DNA from: DATMXT01 sp035560415
Lineage (GTDB): Bacteria > Bacillota > Clostridia > Oscillospirales > Feifaniaceae
Length of the DNA: 64,000 bases
Direction: 5' to 3'
Assembly (NCBI GenBank): GCA_035560415.1
Contig: DATMZG010000089.1
Coordinates: 1 to 64,000 of the forward strand
The position numbers and the translations under genes were made by a program. Below, in pieces: positions 36,405-43,635 of the stretch; the stretch's first letter is position 1, and each line of letters starts with the position of its first letter. The notes beneath the pieces are model-generated. The model searched no databases. It had not been told where the DNA came from and saw only the letters and a list, made by a program, of their open reading frames with translations.

Positions 36405-36836
36405 TCAGTGGGAGTCGCAGCAATCTCCGCCGCAACCGCAGCCGCAGTCGTCATCCTCGTCGTCCTCGTCGTCGTCCTCATCTTCGTCGTCGATTTCAAT
36501 CTCGATTTCTTCGCCGCACTCGGGGCAGACGGTCTCGCCCTCAAGGGCGGTGTCCTCGTCGATATAGAAGATGTTGCCGCAGCTCGGGCACTCGACCTCA
36601 TAGGTCTCCTCGTCGTCGCCGTAGACAAAGCCCTCGACCTCGTCGAGATCCTCGTCAATCATGGCGACCTGCTCGTCGAGCTCGTCAAAGCTGTCCTCGA
36701 GCACCGTGACCTCCTGGGCCATGTCGTCGAGCAGGTCGACGATCGCTGTCAGCACTTTGCCCTCTTTCTTATCCTTGTCGATGTCAAGGCCATCCATGAG
36801 GCCTTTGATATAGGCTACCTTCTCAGTCAGTGTCAT
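36405..36836 (-). CDS. CD1247-type protein with zinc ribbon, acidic run and Cys-rich tail
   Basis: 143 residues. The N-terminal helical domain (about 1-75, MTLTEKVAYIKGLMDGLDID) resembles the domain named after C. difficile CD1247. Then comes a probable zinc ribbon with CPSC and CPEC pairs 23 residues apart, a stretch of almost only Asp and Glu (about 110-130), and a tail with six Cys in CGCGCGGDCC. Metal binding is likely from the cysteines; function is unknown. ATG with AAAGGAG upstream. It follows efp by 25 bases on the same strand. Confidence 0.78.
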   Translation of the reverse strand: MTLTEKVAYIKGLMDGLDIDKDKKEGKVLTAIVDLLDDMAQEVTVLEDSFDELDEQVAMIDEDLDEVEGFVYGDDEETYEVECPSCGNIFYIDEDTALEGETVCPECGEEIEIEIDDEDEDDDEDDEDDDCGCGCGGDCCDSH

Positions 36837-36861
36837 TGTTTCGACTCCTTTCAACTTGGGG

Positions 36862-37419
36862 CTATGCGCGCTCCATGTATTCGCCGGTGCGCGTGTCAAC
36901 CCGTATTTTTTCTCCTTCGTTGATGAACAGGGGAACCTTGATTTCGGCTCCGGTCTCGAGGGTGGCCGGTTTTGAACCGCCCTGGGCAGTATCGCCCTTG
37001 AAGCCGGGCTCGGTGCGCGTGATGACGAGTTCCACAAAGTTCGGAGGCTCAACCCCGAACACGCTGCCCTTGTACGACAGGACTTTGCACACTTCATTCT
37101 CTTTGACAAACTTGAAGCTGTCGGGCAGAATGTTGCCGCCGACGGGGATGTTTTCGTAGGTTTCGCTGTCCATGAAATAGTAGAGGTCACCGTCGTTATA
37201 GAGGTATTCCATGTCTTTGCGGTCAATGAACGCCGAGGGAAATTTCTCGGTGGGGTTGAATGTGCGCTCGACAACGGCGCCGGTGATTGCGTTGCGGATT
37301 TTGGTGCGAACAAAGGCCGCGCCCTTTCCGGGCTTGACATGCTGGAATTCTACAATCTGGTAGACGTTGCCGTCCATCTCAAACGTGATGCCGTTTCTGA
37401 AATCGCCTGCTGTAACCAT
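36862..37419 (-). CDS. efp: translation elongation factor P
   Basis: 185 residues, three beta-barrel domains. It relieves ribosome stalling at proline runs. The modification loop is KPGKGAAFV with the Lys at residue 32. The usual C-terminal signature ([11 protein letters not shown]) is complete. GGAGG site upstream. It sits between the M24 peptidase gene and the CD1247-like gene, the common clostridial order. Confidence 0.97.
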   Translation of the reverse strand: MVTAGDFRNGITFEMDGNVYQIVEFQHVKPGKGAAFVRTKIRNAITGAVVERTFNPTEKFPSAFIDRKDMEYLYNDGDLYYFMDSETYENIPVGGNILPDSFKFVKENEVCKVLSYKGSVFGVEPPNFVELVITRTEPGFKGDTAQGGSKPATLETGAEIKVPLFINEGEKIRVDTRTGEYMERA

Positions 37420-37498
37420 TACTCATTCCTCCAAGGACGGTTTCGCTTTCATTTTACAACATATTTTACCGCATATACACGGATAATGCAACACAAAT

Positions 37499-38560
37499 TT
37501 ACAGGACGAGCAGGGCTTTGGGCGCGTGGGTGAGGTTTTCGCAGCCCGTTTCAGTGACAAGGAGGTCGTCCTCAATGCGCACGCCGAATTTCCCCGGCAA
37601 ATAGACGCCCGGCTCCACCGTGATGAGGCATCCGGCGGGAATGGCGTCGGTGCAGCGCGGCGAGAAGCGGGGGTTCTCGTGAATTTCAATTCCAAAGGAG
37701 TGGCCAAGCCCGTGGCCGAAGTTGCCGCCGTAGCCAGCTTCCCCGATGAGGTCCCGGGCCACTTTGTCGATGTCCCGCCCGATGACCCCGGCCTTTACGG
37801 CGGCAATTGCGGCCTCCTGGGCCGCAAGCACCGTGTCGTAGACGCGGCGCATCTCGTCCGTGACGTGGCCGATGGCCACCGTGCGGGTCATGTCGCTCTT
37901 GTAGCCGCAGCAGGTCGCCCCGAAGTCCATGGTCAGAAAGTCCCCGTCTGCGAGCGGGCGCTCCCCCGGCACGCCGTGCGGCATGGAGGCGTTGGGGCCG
38001 CCGACGCAGATGGTCTCAAAAGCGGGACCGTCGGAGCCGTTTTCAAGCATGAGTATTTCAAGCCGCTTTGCAATTTCCCGCTCGGTGACCCCCACTTTTA
38101 TGTAGGGCAAGAGCTGCGCAAAAGACCGCTCGGTGATGGCCTGCGCCCGCCTCACATAGGCGACCTCAGTCTCGTCCTTCACGGCCCGAAGCCGGGCGAT
38201 GGTCTCCCCGAGCGGCACAAATTCCACTTCCGGCATGGCCTTTTGAAAATCGGCGAACCCGGCGACCGTCATGGTGCAGTCCTCAAAGGCCACCCGCTTT
38301 GCGCCAAGGGCGGCAATGAGCTTTGCCGTCTCCTCCTCCACAAGGTCGAGCATCGGAACCGACTTCATGGAGGTCACTTTGCTTGTCACGGCCTCAATGT
38401 ACCGCGAGTCGGCAATGAAGTGGGCCGTCTTTTTGGTCACGACGACGGCGCCGGCAGACGCCGCGAAGCCCGCCGCCCAAAAGCGGCTCACCTCGGACGT
38501 CAAAAGCACGGCGTCGGCCTCGGGGAAGTGTTCGCGCAGTCTGTCTATTCTTGTCTGCAT
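37499..38560 (-). CDS. M24 family Xaa-Pro aminopeptidase
   Basis: 353 residues. N-terminal creatinase-like domain (1-125) and C-terminal pita-bread metallopeptidase. The five metal ligands are visible: Asp in LTMDFGATC and YKSDMTRT, His in GHGLGHSFGIEIHENP, and Glu in IHENP and TVEPGVYL. It removes N-terminal residues before proline. Its start overlaps the endonuclease IV stop by 16 bases and efp follows 79 bases later, the peptidase-efp pair seen in many Firmicutes. Confidence 0.93.
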   Translation of the reverse strand: MQTRIDRLREHFPEADAVLLTSEVSRFWAAGFAASAGAVVVTKKTAHFIADSRYIEAVTSKVTSMKSVPMLDLVEEETAKLIAALGAKRVAFEDCTMTVAGFADFQKAMPEVEFVPLGETIARLRAVKDETEVAYVRRAQAITERSFAQLLPYIKVGVTEREIAKRLEILMLENGSDGPAFETICVGGPNASMPHGVPGERPLADGDFLTMDFGATCCGYKSDMTRTVAIGHVTDEMRRVYDTVLAAQEAAIAAVKAGVIGRDIDKVARDLIGEAGYGGNFGHGLGHSFGIEIHENPRFSPRCTDAIPAGCLITVEPGVYLPGKFGVRIEDDLLVTETGCENLTHAPKALLVL

Positions 38561-39384
38561 GCTTCATAGACCTCCATCATCGTCTTTGCATCTATGTCCT
38601 GGGTACCTGCCGACTCGCAGATGATGGTCGGCGTGGCGCCCCGCTTTGCAATGAGGTCGGCCAAGGGCTCGTAGGGCGGCCCGAAGCCCAAATCGTCCGT
38701 AAAGGTCAAATGCCGTTTTTCGCCGCCCTGCGTGTATTCAATCTTGGAAAAGTGCACGTGGAAGTCGGGCCGGCCCACGGCGTCGAGTATTTTCTCGTAG
38801 TCCTCGGCGCCCGCAATGCCGCCCAAAGTCCTTGCGTTCAAGTGCCCGAAATCGATGCAGGGGATCATGCGGGGGTCGAGCCCGCACAGTGACAGCACCT
38901 CTTCGAGGGTGCCCAACTGGTTGATCTTGCCCATGGTCTCGGGGCAGAGCGACACATGGCCGAGCCCCTCGGCGTCAACGGCCTGCTGCGCCCGGTAAAG
39001 CGTGTCGCGGGCGAGCTCCATGGCGGCCTCGCGGCTCATTTTTCCGGCCGCGCCCGAGTGGATGATGATGCGCCTCGCCCCCATAGCGTCGGCAGCACGG
39101 GCACTCTCGAGGATGTAGTTGATGCTGTTGTCCCGCTTGTCGGCCTCAGGGCTTGACAGCGAAATGTAATAGGGGGCGTGCAGCGACAGCGTGATGCCAA
39201 AGGCCCGCGCCTCCTCGCCGAACTTGCGGGCGGTCTCAAGGCCCACGTTGACCCCTCTGCCGCACTGGTATTCGTAGGCCGTAAGCCCCATGTCCGCCAG
39301 ATACTTCGGGATTTGCATGGTGCTCTTATGGCCCGCCTCATAGAATTTGTCGGGATTTCCCGCCGGCCCGAACAGCGCCTTCAT
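38545..39384 (-). CDS. nfo: endonuclease IV family AP endonuclease
   Basis: 279 residues, TIM-barrel zinc enzyme that cleaves 5' of abasic sites. Zinc-ligand motifs are in order: LHAPYYISL, IIHSGAAG, CPETMGK, IDFGHLNA, FHVHFSK and ICESAG. ATG follows GGAGGT, the stop of yqeG lies just inside the start, and the 3' end overlaps the M24 peptidase. The sequence opens ALFGPAGNP rather than the LIGAHVS of E. coli Nfo, so it belongs to the shorter clostridial branch. Confidence 0.9.
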   Translation of the reverse strand: MKALFGPAGNPDKFYEAGHKSTMQIPKYLADMGLTAYEYQCGRGVNVGLETARKFGEEARAFGITLSLHAPYYISLSSPEADKRDNSINYILESARAADAMGARRIIIHSGAAGKMSREAAMELARDTLYRAQQAVDAEGLGHVSLCPETMGKINQLGTLEEVLSLCGLDPRMIPCIDFGHLNARTLGGIAGAEDYEKILDAVGRPDFHVHFSKIEYTQGGEKRHLTFTDDLGFGPPYEPLADLIAKRGATPTIICESAGTQDIDAKTMMEVYEACRQE

Positions 39385-39884
39385 TTGTCCACCTCCGTAT
39401 ATCCGCATTTTTTAAGCACCGGCCGCTCGGCCATCCGCTTGATTTTAAAGGGCAGCCAGGGCTCCGGCCGGATGGGGTCGACCAGAATGGTCTTCATGCC
39501 GGCGCGGTTGCCCCCCAGTACGTCGGTGAAGACCTGGTCGCCGACGGCCGCGATTTTTGCGGGCGCAAGCCCCATGGTCCCCGCCGCTTCCAGAAATCCG
39601 CCCCTGCGCGGCTTGTGGGACTTAAAGGAGTAGTGGAACCCGAAGCTCTCGTTGTAGGCCCGCACCCGCTCCTCGTGCCCGTTTGAGACAAACGCCAGCT
39701 TGACGCCGGCCGCCTGCAGCTGCTTTATCCAAAACGAATTCTCTTTTGTCGGCTGATGAACTCCATAGTATACAAGCGTGTTGTCAATGTCAAGAATCAG
39801 CCCCTCAATGCCCTCCTTTGCCAAAAAGGCGGGCGTCACCTCATAAATCGTATGAAATCTGAAATCCGGCCAGAGCTCGGACAC
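39381..39884 (-). CDS. YqeG family HAD IIIA-type phosphatase
   Basis: 167 residues. HAD motif I is LDIDNTLVYY, motif II FVSNGHEE, and motif III/IV GDQVFTDVLGGNRAG. YqeG-like proteins are small phosphatases often near aroE/yqeH or efp genes; substrate unsettled (phosphatidylglycerol-phosphate in some). Start choice: GTG at 39884 is 9 bases after GAGAGGTG. The in-frame GTG at 39896 lies inside that site and would add four residues. It overlaps the endonuclease IV gene by 4 bases. Confidence 0.88.
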   Translation of the reverse strand: MSELWPDFRFHTIYEVTPAFLAKEGIEGLILDIDNTLVYYGVHQPTKENSFWIKQLQAAGVKLAFVSNGHEERVRAYNESFGFHYSFKSHKPRRGGFLEAAGTMGLAPAKIAAVGDQVFTDVLGGNRAGMKTILVDPIRPEPWLPFKIKRMAERPVLKKCGYTEVDK

Positions 39885-39910
39885 GGCACTCTTCACCTCT
39901 CAAAACGCCT

Positions 39911-39945
39911 CGGCCCTTGTAAAAGGGCCGGCTATGATGTATACT
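39911..39945 (+). promoter_or_regulatory. GntR-gene promoter with overlapping palindrome
   Basis: TTGTAA (39917-39922) and TATACT (39940-39945) with a 17-base spacer. The -35 box is the centre of an inverted repeat, CGGCCCTT, 4 bases, AAGGGCCG (39911-39930). This placement suits an autoregulatory operator, possibly for the GntR protein itself. Confidence 0.6.
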
Positions 39946-39973
39946 ACCGATATCCCACACTCGGAGGTACATT

Positions 39974-40588
39974 ATGCAGGACATTTACCTCACTGTCAAA
40001 CAGCGCATCATCCACAACACCTACGCGCCCGGCTCGGTGCTCAGCGAGGGGACTCTGGCGCTGGAATTCGGCGTCAGCCGCACGCCGGTGCGGGAGGCGC
40101 TGCGCCGCCTGCAGCAGGACCGCTGGGTCGTCACCCTGCCCAAAGTCGGCGTGCAGGTCTCGCAAATCTCCATGAGAGAGCTGCGGGACAGCTTTGAGGT
40201 GCGCAAACTGCTCGAGGTCTTTGCCCTGCGCAAAGCCATGTCCGGCGCCACATCCGAGGAGTGGCGGGAGCTGTGGCGGCGCGCCGTCATCAGCGACTCG
40301 GTGGGCGCGACAGACCCCGCCGCAATGGAGGCCGATGTGAACTTCCACCGGCAGATTTGGCAAATGGCCCACAACGAGGTGGCCGCCCGCACTTTAGAGG
40401 AGATCGTGGAGAGGGAGGTCCGCTGGTGGCATTCGCTGCGGCATTACAACCCTTCCATCGCGCTCAAGGCCGACCGCTTTTCGGACCTCGTCTCCTGCAT
40501 GCAGACCGGCAACGAAGTCGGCGCCGCGGCCTTCATGAAAACCCACATCGACTTCTATATTGCCCAGATTCGCAACGAAATTTTCTGA
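39974..40588 (+). CDS. GntR family (FadR-type) transcriptional regulator
   Basis: 204 residues. N-terminal winged helix with the typical recognition stretch FGVSRTPVREALRRLQ (about 36-51), then an all-helical FCD ligand-binding domain with metal-site-like residues (Asp and His in ADVNFHRQIWQ, and a His near THIDFY at the end). FadR-type regulators usually sense carboxylates and control neighbouring transport or catabolic genes, but none is adjacent here. ATG with GGAGGT upstream. It diverges from yqeG. Confidence 0.93.
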   Translation: MQDIYLTVKQRIIHNTYAPGSVLSEGTLALEFGVSRTPVREALRRLQQDRWVVTLPKVGVQVSQISMRELRDSFEVRKLLEVFALRKAMSGATSEEWRELWRRAVISDSVGATDPAAMEADVNFHRQIWQMAHNEVAARTLEEIVEREVRWWHSLRHYNPSIALKADRFSDLVSCMQTGNEVGAAAFMKTHIDFYIAQIRNEIF

Positions 40589-40808
40589 TTTGTGGTGATT
40601 TCGATGCTGCTGTCTGGAGAACTTTTCGCGAATACTTATCAGTAGACACAGAGTTTATGGGCGATGCCGTTGATGGTTTTTTATCTTCCGCTCCGCCACT
40701 TCGAAGCGCTGTGTTTTCTGTGTCCTAAAGAACAAACGCGGTGCCCTATCGTATTAGCTGATGATATCCTGCTTATTACCTGTTTTTTTCAGGCGGCAAC
40801 GCGGTTTT

Positions 40809-41441
40809 TCAAAGCCGTTTTGCCGCCTCTTTGACGTACTGGGCCATGGCGGCGTCCTTTATGTCGAGCAGGGTTCCGGTCAGGATGACCGCCCGAAGCC
40901 CCAGCTCAAACGTGTTGAAAATGAGCTCTCTGTCGGGCGGCACAATCCTGTTCAGCATGCCCGCGGGCAGCATGGTGCAGTAGCGGTTTTCAATGATAAG
41001 CCTTCTCAGATAGGCTGAAATTTTCGTCACGCCCCGCAGCTCATGCGGGTGCAGGGCGAGCTCATAGTCGAGCGTGAGCAGGCAGTCCTGCGGTGACGTC
41101 TCGGGGTCGTACCGTTTGAAAAACGCGGTCATTCCGGCATCGAGCGTCTCACCATAGGCCGTGCAGACCTGCTTTGTGCGGGTCGCTCTCGCCACCGCCA
41201 GGGCCAGCTTTGCCCGCCGAAGCTCGCCACTGATTTCAGCCCTTCCCCGCTTATACTGCTCAGCGAGCGGCAGGGTGCGGTCCTCGCACAGGTCAATCGT
41301 GTAGAGCACGCCGTCCAGCAGGTGCTCAAAGACCTCCATGCGCACCGAGGAGCTCATGCCGCCGGTGTATTTGCGGCAGCGGTCCCGCATGAGGGCGGCG
41401 AGTTCCCCGCGGTCGAGCCCCTTGTCAAGGCTGTTATTCAT
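40809..41441 (-). CDS. DUF6179-like protein
   Basis: 210 residues, helical, function unknown. The segment RKYTGGMSSSVRMEVFEHLLDG resembles what I remember of DUF6179 proteins of Clostridia, which occur beside DUF6323 proteins, as here. It appears shorter than the family members I remember. Its ATG overlaps the end of the DUF6323 gene by 8 bases, so the two are coupled. No catalytic motif or membrane helix is seen. The 220 bases beyond its stop, up to the convergent GntR gene, hold no gene and no clear terminator. Confidence 0.68.
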   Translation of the reverse strand: MNNSLDKGLDRGELAALMRDRCRKYTGGMSSSVRMEVFEHLLDGVLYTIDLCEDRTLPLAEQYKRGRAEISGELRRAKLALAVARATRTKQVCTAYGETLDAGMTAFFKRYDPETSPQDCLLTLDYELALHPHELRGVTKISAYLRRLIIENRYCTMLPAGMLNRIVPPDRELIFNTFELGLRAVILTGTLLDIKDAAMAQYVKEAAKRL

Positions 41442-41871
41442 CCGCCTGCTCCTCGTCCGGCTCCGGTTCCGGCCGCCATGGCTCCTCCATGGGCTTTAAC
41501 CCCCGCAGCGCCTCGAGGCTTCCGCCGCACCGGCCGTTGAAGGCGTCGGCCATCCAGATGATGAGGTCGTCGTCCGGGTAGTCGTCCGGCAGCTGATTTT
41601 TTTGCTCATAGAAAATTTCAAAGAGCTCGCAGAGGGTCTCGGCGTAAGCACGCTGCTCGATATAGGGCGACGGGGAAAACGCCCGGATGAGTTCTTGTTC
41701 CACACCGCCCGAAAACTCCACGCGGCCGCTCTCCCGGACGGCCTCAAGCTTTGCTGCGGCCACCATGGCGGCATCATGTGCCGAGAGTGCCAGCCCGAAG
41801 GGGGCCGACAGTGTGTTTGCGGCCAGCAGTCCTTTCTCAATGATCGACAGGCTGTAGTTCATGTGGCTCAC
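41434..41871 (-). CDS. DUF6323 family protein
   Basis: 145 residues, soluble and acidic, function unknown. It shows the family-like core GRVEFSGGVEQELIRAFSPSPYI, the FEIFYEQKNQLPDD segment and the ending FNGRCGGSLEAL. GTG start with GGAGG 6 bases upstream, inside the end of the EamA gene, which it overlaps by 35 bases. Paired with DUF6179, it is probably a partner protein in the same complex (inference). Confidence 0.75.
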   Translation of the reverse strand: MSHMNYSLSIIEKGLLAANTLSAPFGLALSAHDAAMVAAAKLEAVRESGRVEFSGGVEQELIRAFSPSPYIEQRAYAETLCELFEIFYEQKNQLPDDYPDDDLIIWMADAFNGRCGGSLEALRGLKPMEEPWRPEPEPDEEQADE

Positions 41872-42790
41872 TTTGCTCCTCCGAAGGCTGCTTAGGCCTC
41901 TCTCCCCTGCTCAGGATAAAGAGGCTGGCAAAGACAAGCGCCATGCCGGCAAGCTTCAATGCCGTCATGGCCTCATGTAAGACAAAAACGCCGCCGATGG
42001 TCGCCACGGCAGGCTCTACGGTGGCGTAGATGGCGGCCTTGCTCGGCTCGGTGCCCGAAAGCCCTTTGTTATAGAGCCAGTAGGGCGCAATGCAGCAGAC
42101 AACGCCAAGTCCCAAAGCGCCCGCCCAGACAACCGGCATTGCGAGCAGCTCCGGCGTGCGCCAAAAGCCGGACAGCGGCAAAGCGCCCGCGCCCGCCCAC
42201 AAAAATGAGTGCAAGGTGATTGCCGCGGGGTCGTATCCTTTTGTCAGGGCGCACCGCGTGAAAATGGTGTAAAGCCCGTAGGTCAGCCCGGCCGCAAGCC
42301 CGCTCACAATGCCGATGAGACTGATTTCGCCGGGGGCGCTCTCTAAGAGCCCCGTCACCAGCACACAGCCTGCCGTCGTGATGGCGAGGGCCGCCACCTT
42401 GCGCCCCGTCAGCTTCTCGCCGAAGAGCAGCACCGAAAAAAACGTGACGAAAATGGGCGAGGTGTAGAGCAGGACGACGGCGGCCGACAGGCTGAGGCGC
42501 TCAATGGCCGTGAAGTAGCAGAAATTTGAAAATACGAGGCTTAAAAGCCCGTTTCCGGCAAAGCACCAGGCGTCCCTCCAGCGAAAACGGAACTTCGCGG
42601 GGCTGCGCAGGGCCGTGGCCGCCGAGAACACGACCGCCGCCGTCACAAGGCGCAGCGCGACAATCTGGAGCCTCGTAAGTCCTGCGTTTGTCAGCATGGC
42701 GACAAAGAGACCGATGCCGCCCCACAGGACTCCGGCCGCCACAATGAGCATGGCCGATATTCGACTGTTTTTATCCGTCATATGCCTCAT
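41837..42790 (-). CDS. EamA/DMT family transporter
   Basis: 317 residues with about 10 membrane helices in two EamA repeats (about 10-145 and 155-295). Drug/metabolite exporter superfamily; substrate unknown, often amino acids or metabolites. A start at the ATG at 42781 is also possible (AGG nearby). It lies directly after the rpsU terminator and overlaps the DUF6323 gene, with which it is co-transcribed. Confidence 0.88.
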   Translation of the reverse strand: MRHMTDKNSRISAMLIVAAGVLWGGIGLFVAMLTNAGLTRLQIVALRLVTAAVVFSAATALRSPAKFRFRWRDAWCFAGNGLLSLVFSNFCYFTAIERLSLSAAVVLLYTSPIFVTFFSVLLFGEKLTGRKVAALAITTAGCVLVTGLLESAPGEISLIGIVSGLAAGLTYGLYTIFTRCALTKGYDPAAITLHSFLWAGAGALPLSGFWRTPELLAMPVVWAGALGLGVVCCIAPYWLYNKGLSGTEPSKAAIYATVEPAVATIGGVFVLHEAMTALKLAGMALVFASLFILSRGERPKQPSEEQSEPHELQPVDH

Positions 42791-42796
42791 CCGATG

Positions 42797-42828
42797 AAAA
42801 AACCCGGAACACCGTGGTATTCCGGGTT
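42797..42828 (-). terminator. terminator after rpsU
   Basis: Minus strand carries AACCCGGAA, a 10-base loop, TTCCGGGTT, then TTTTC. It lies between rpsU and the EamA gene; the EamA start codon follows 7 bases after it. Confidence 0.88.
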
Positions 42829-42895
42829 ATTCTTGTGTTTTTAATCCGTCTCGTCTCTCTCATGCTTGGGAGGGATTCGCGAGGAAAAGGTCAAA

Positions 42896-43072
42896 TCATT
42901 TAAATTTACGCTTCCTCGCAGCCTCCGACTTCTTCTTGCGCTTCACGCTCGGCTTCTCATAATGCTCACGTTTTCTCAGTTCCGCTAAGACTCCGGACTT
43001 TGCGCACTGCCTCTTAAAGCGGCGGAGTGCGCTGTCCAGTGATTCGTTATCCTTTACTTTAATCTCCGACAT
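42896..43072 (-). CDS. rpsU: 30S ribosomal protein S21
   Basis: 58 residues: begins [20 protein letters not shown], has the conserved [15 protein letters not shown], and ends in a very basic tail. Standard bacterial S21. ATG with GGGGAGGGAG upstream. It is a single-gene unit with a consensus promoter and its own terminator; in many Firmicutes it pairs with yqeY, which is absent here. Confidence 0.97.
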   Translation of the reverse strand: MSEIKVKDNESLDSALRRFKRQCAKSGVLAELRKREHYEKPSVKRKKKSEAARKRKFK

Positions 43073-43120
43073 GTTCTCCCTCCCCTCGTGCTTGCATTCA
43101 AGAGACTTTCCGGATACTTT

Positions 43121-43149
43121 ATTATACTCAAGCGCCCGCGCAATGTCAA
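43121..43149 (-). promoter_or_regulatory. consensus SigA promoter of rpsU
   Basis: Minus strand carries exact TTGACA and TATAAT with a 17-base spacer, about 48 bases before the rpsU start codon. Confidence 0.88.
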
Positions 43150-43166
43150 GTATTGATTAGAACGGA

Positions 43167-43592
43167 CTAATCGCAGTTCACCCTGGGACATGCGAGAGTC
43201 GGCTTGACCGCCTTGAAGAGGTCGGGGGAATCCATTTTCATGACGTCTTTGGTCCCGAGTTCGCGCACCCCGTCCCTGAGTTCAAGGCAGACGGCCTGCC
43301 CCGAGACCTTTTCAAATCCGTGGGCGCGGGTCAGCTTTTCGCCCTCGCCGACGACGAGCGTTCCGTCCTCCCGCGAGACGCCGAGTACCTGTTCAATAGC
43401 CTCAATGCCGCCGTAATAGCCGTCGAGAAAGACGACGGGCTGCTGCTCAAAATCCTCCTCGTCGTCGAAGACGGGACTGCCGAGCTCGAGCCGCGCCCCG
43501 AGGTTGATGGCGAGCTTATACATGAGGGCGAGCTCGGGCGATTCACTCCCCGAGGCGTCCACACATTCTTTGAATTTTTCCGGATACATCAT
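43167..43592 (-). CDS. hypothetical protein, 141 residues
   Basis: I do not recognise it. It is a soluble, acidic protein with no membrane helix. The middle has FDDEEDFEQQPVVFLDGYYGGIEAIEQVLGV-like alternation of strands and helices. There are two Cys near the end (CPRVNC), and a segment KVSGQAVCLELRDGVRELG. ATG with AGGAGG 6 bases upstream. It lies 43 bases after leuS (upstream) on the same strand and may be the last gene of that operon. Codon use and density look like its neighbours. Confidence 0.75.
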   Translation of the reverse strand: MMYPEKFKECVDASGSESPELALMYKLAINLGARLELGSPVFDDEEDFEQQPVVFLDGYYGGIEAIEQVLGVSREDGTLVVGEGEKLTRAHGFEKVSGQAVCLELRDGVRELGTKDVMKMDSPDLFKAVKPTLACPRVNCD

Positions 43593-43635
43593 AGGCTGCC
43601 TCCTGTCCTTTTTTTGTTTTCAAAAAGCCCTTCGC

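Noticed and set aside
40589..40808. Gap between the GntR gene and the DUF6179 gene
   Set aside because: Checked for a small gene, tRNA or terminator on both strands; only weak T-runs and short repeats, nothing that can be supported.
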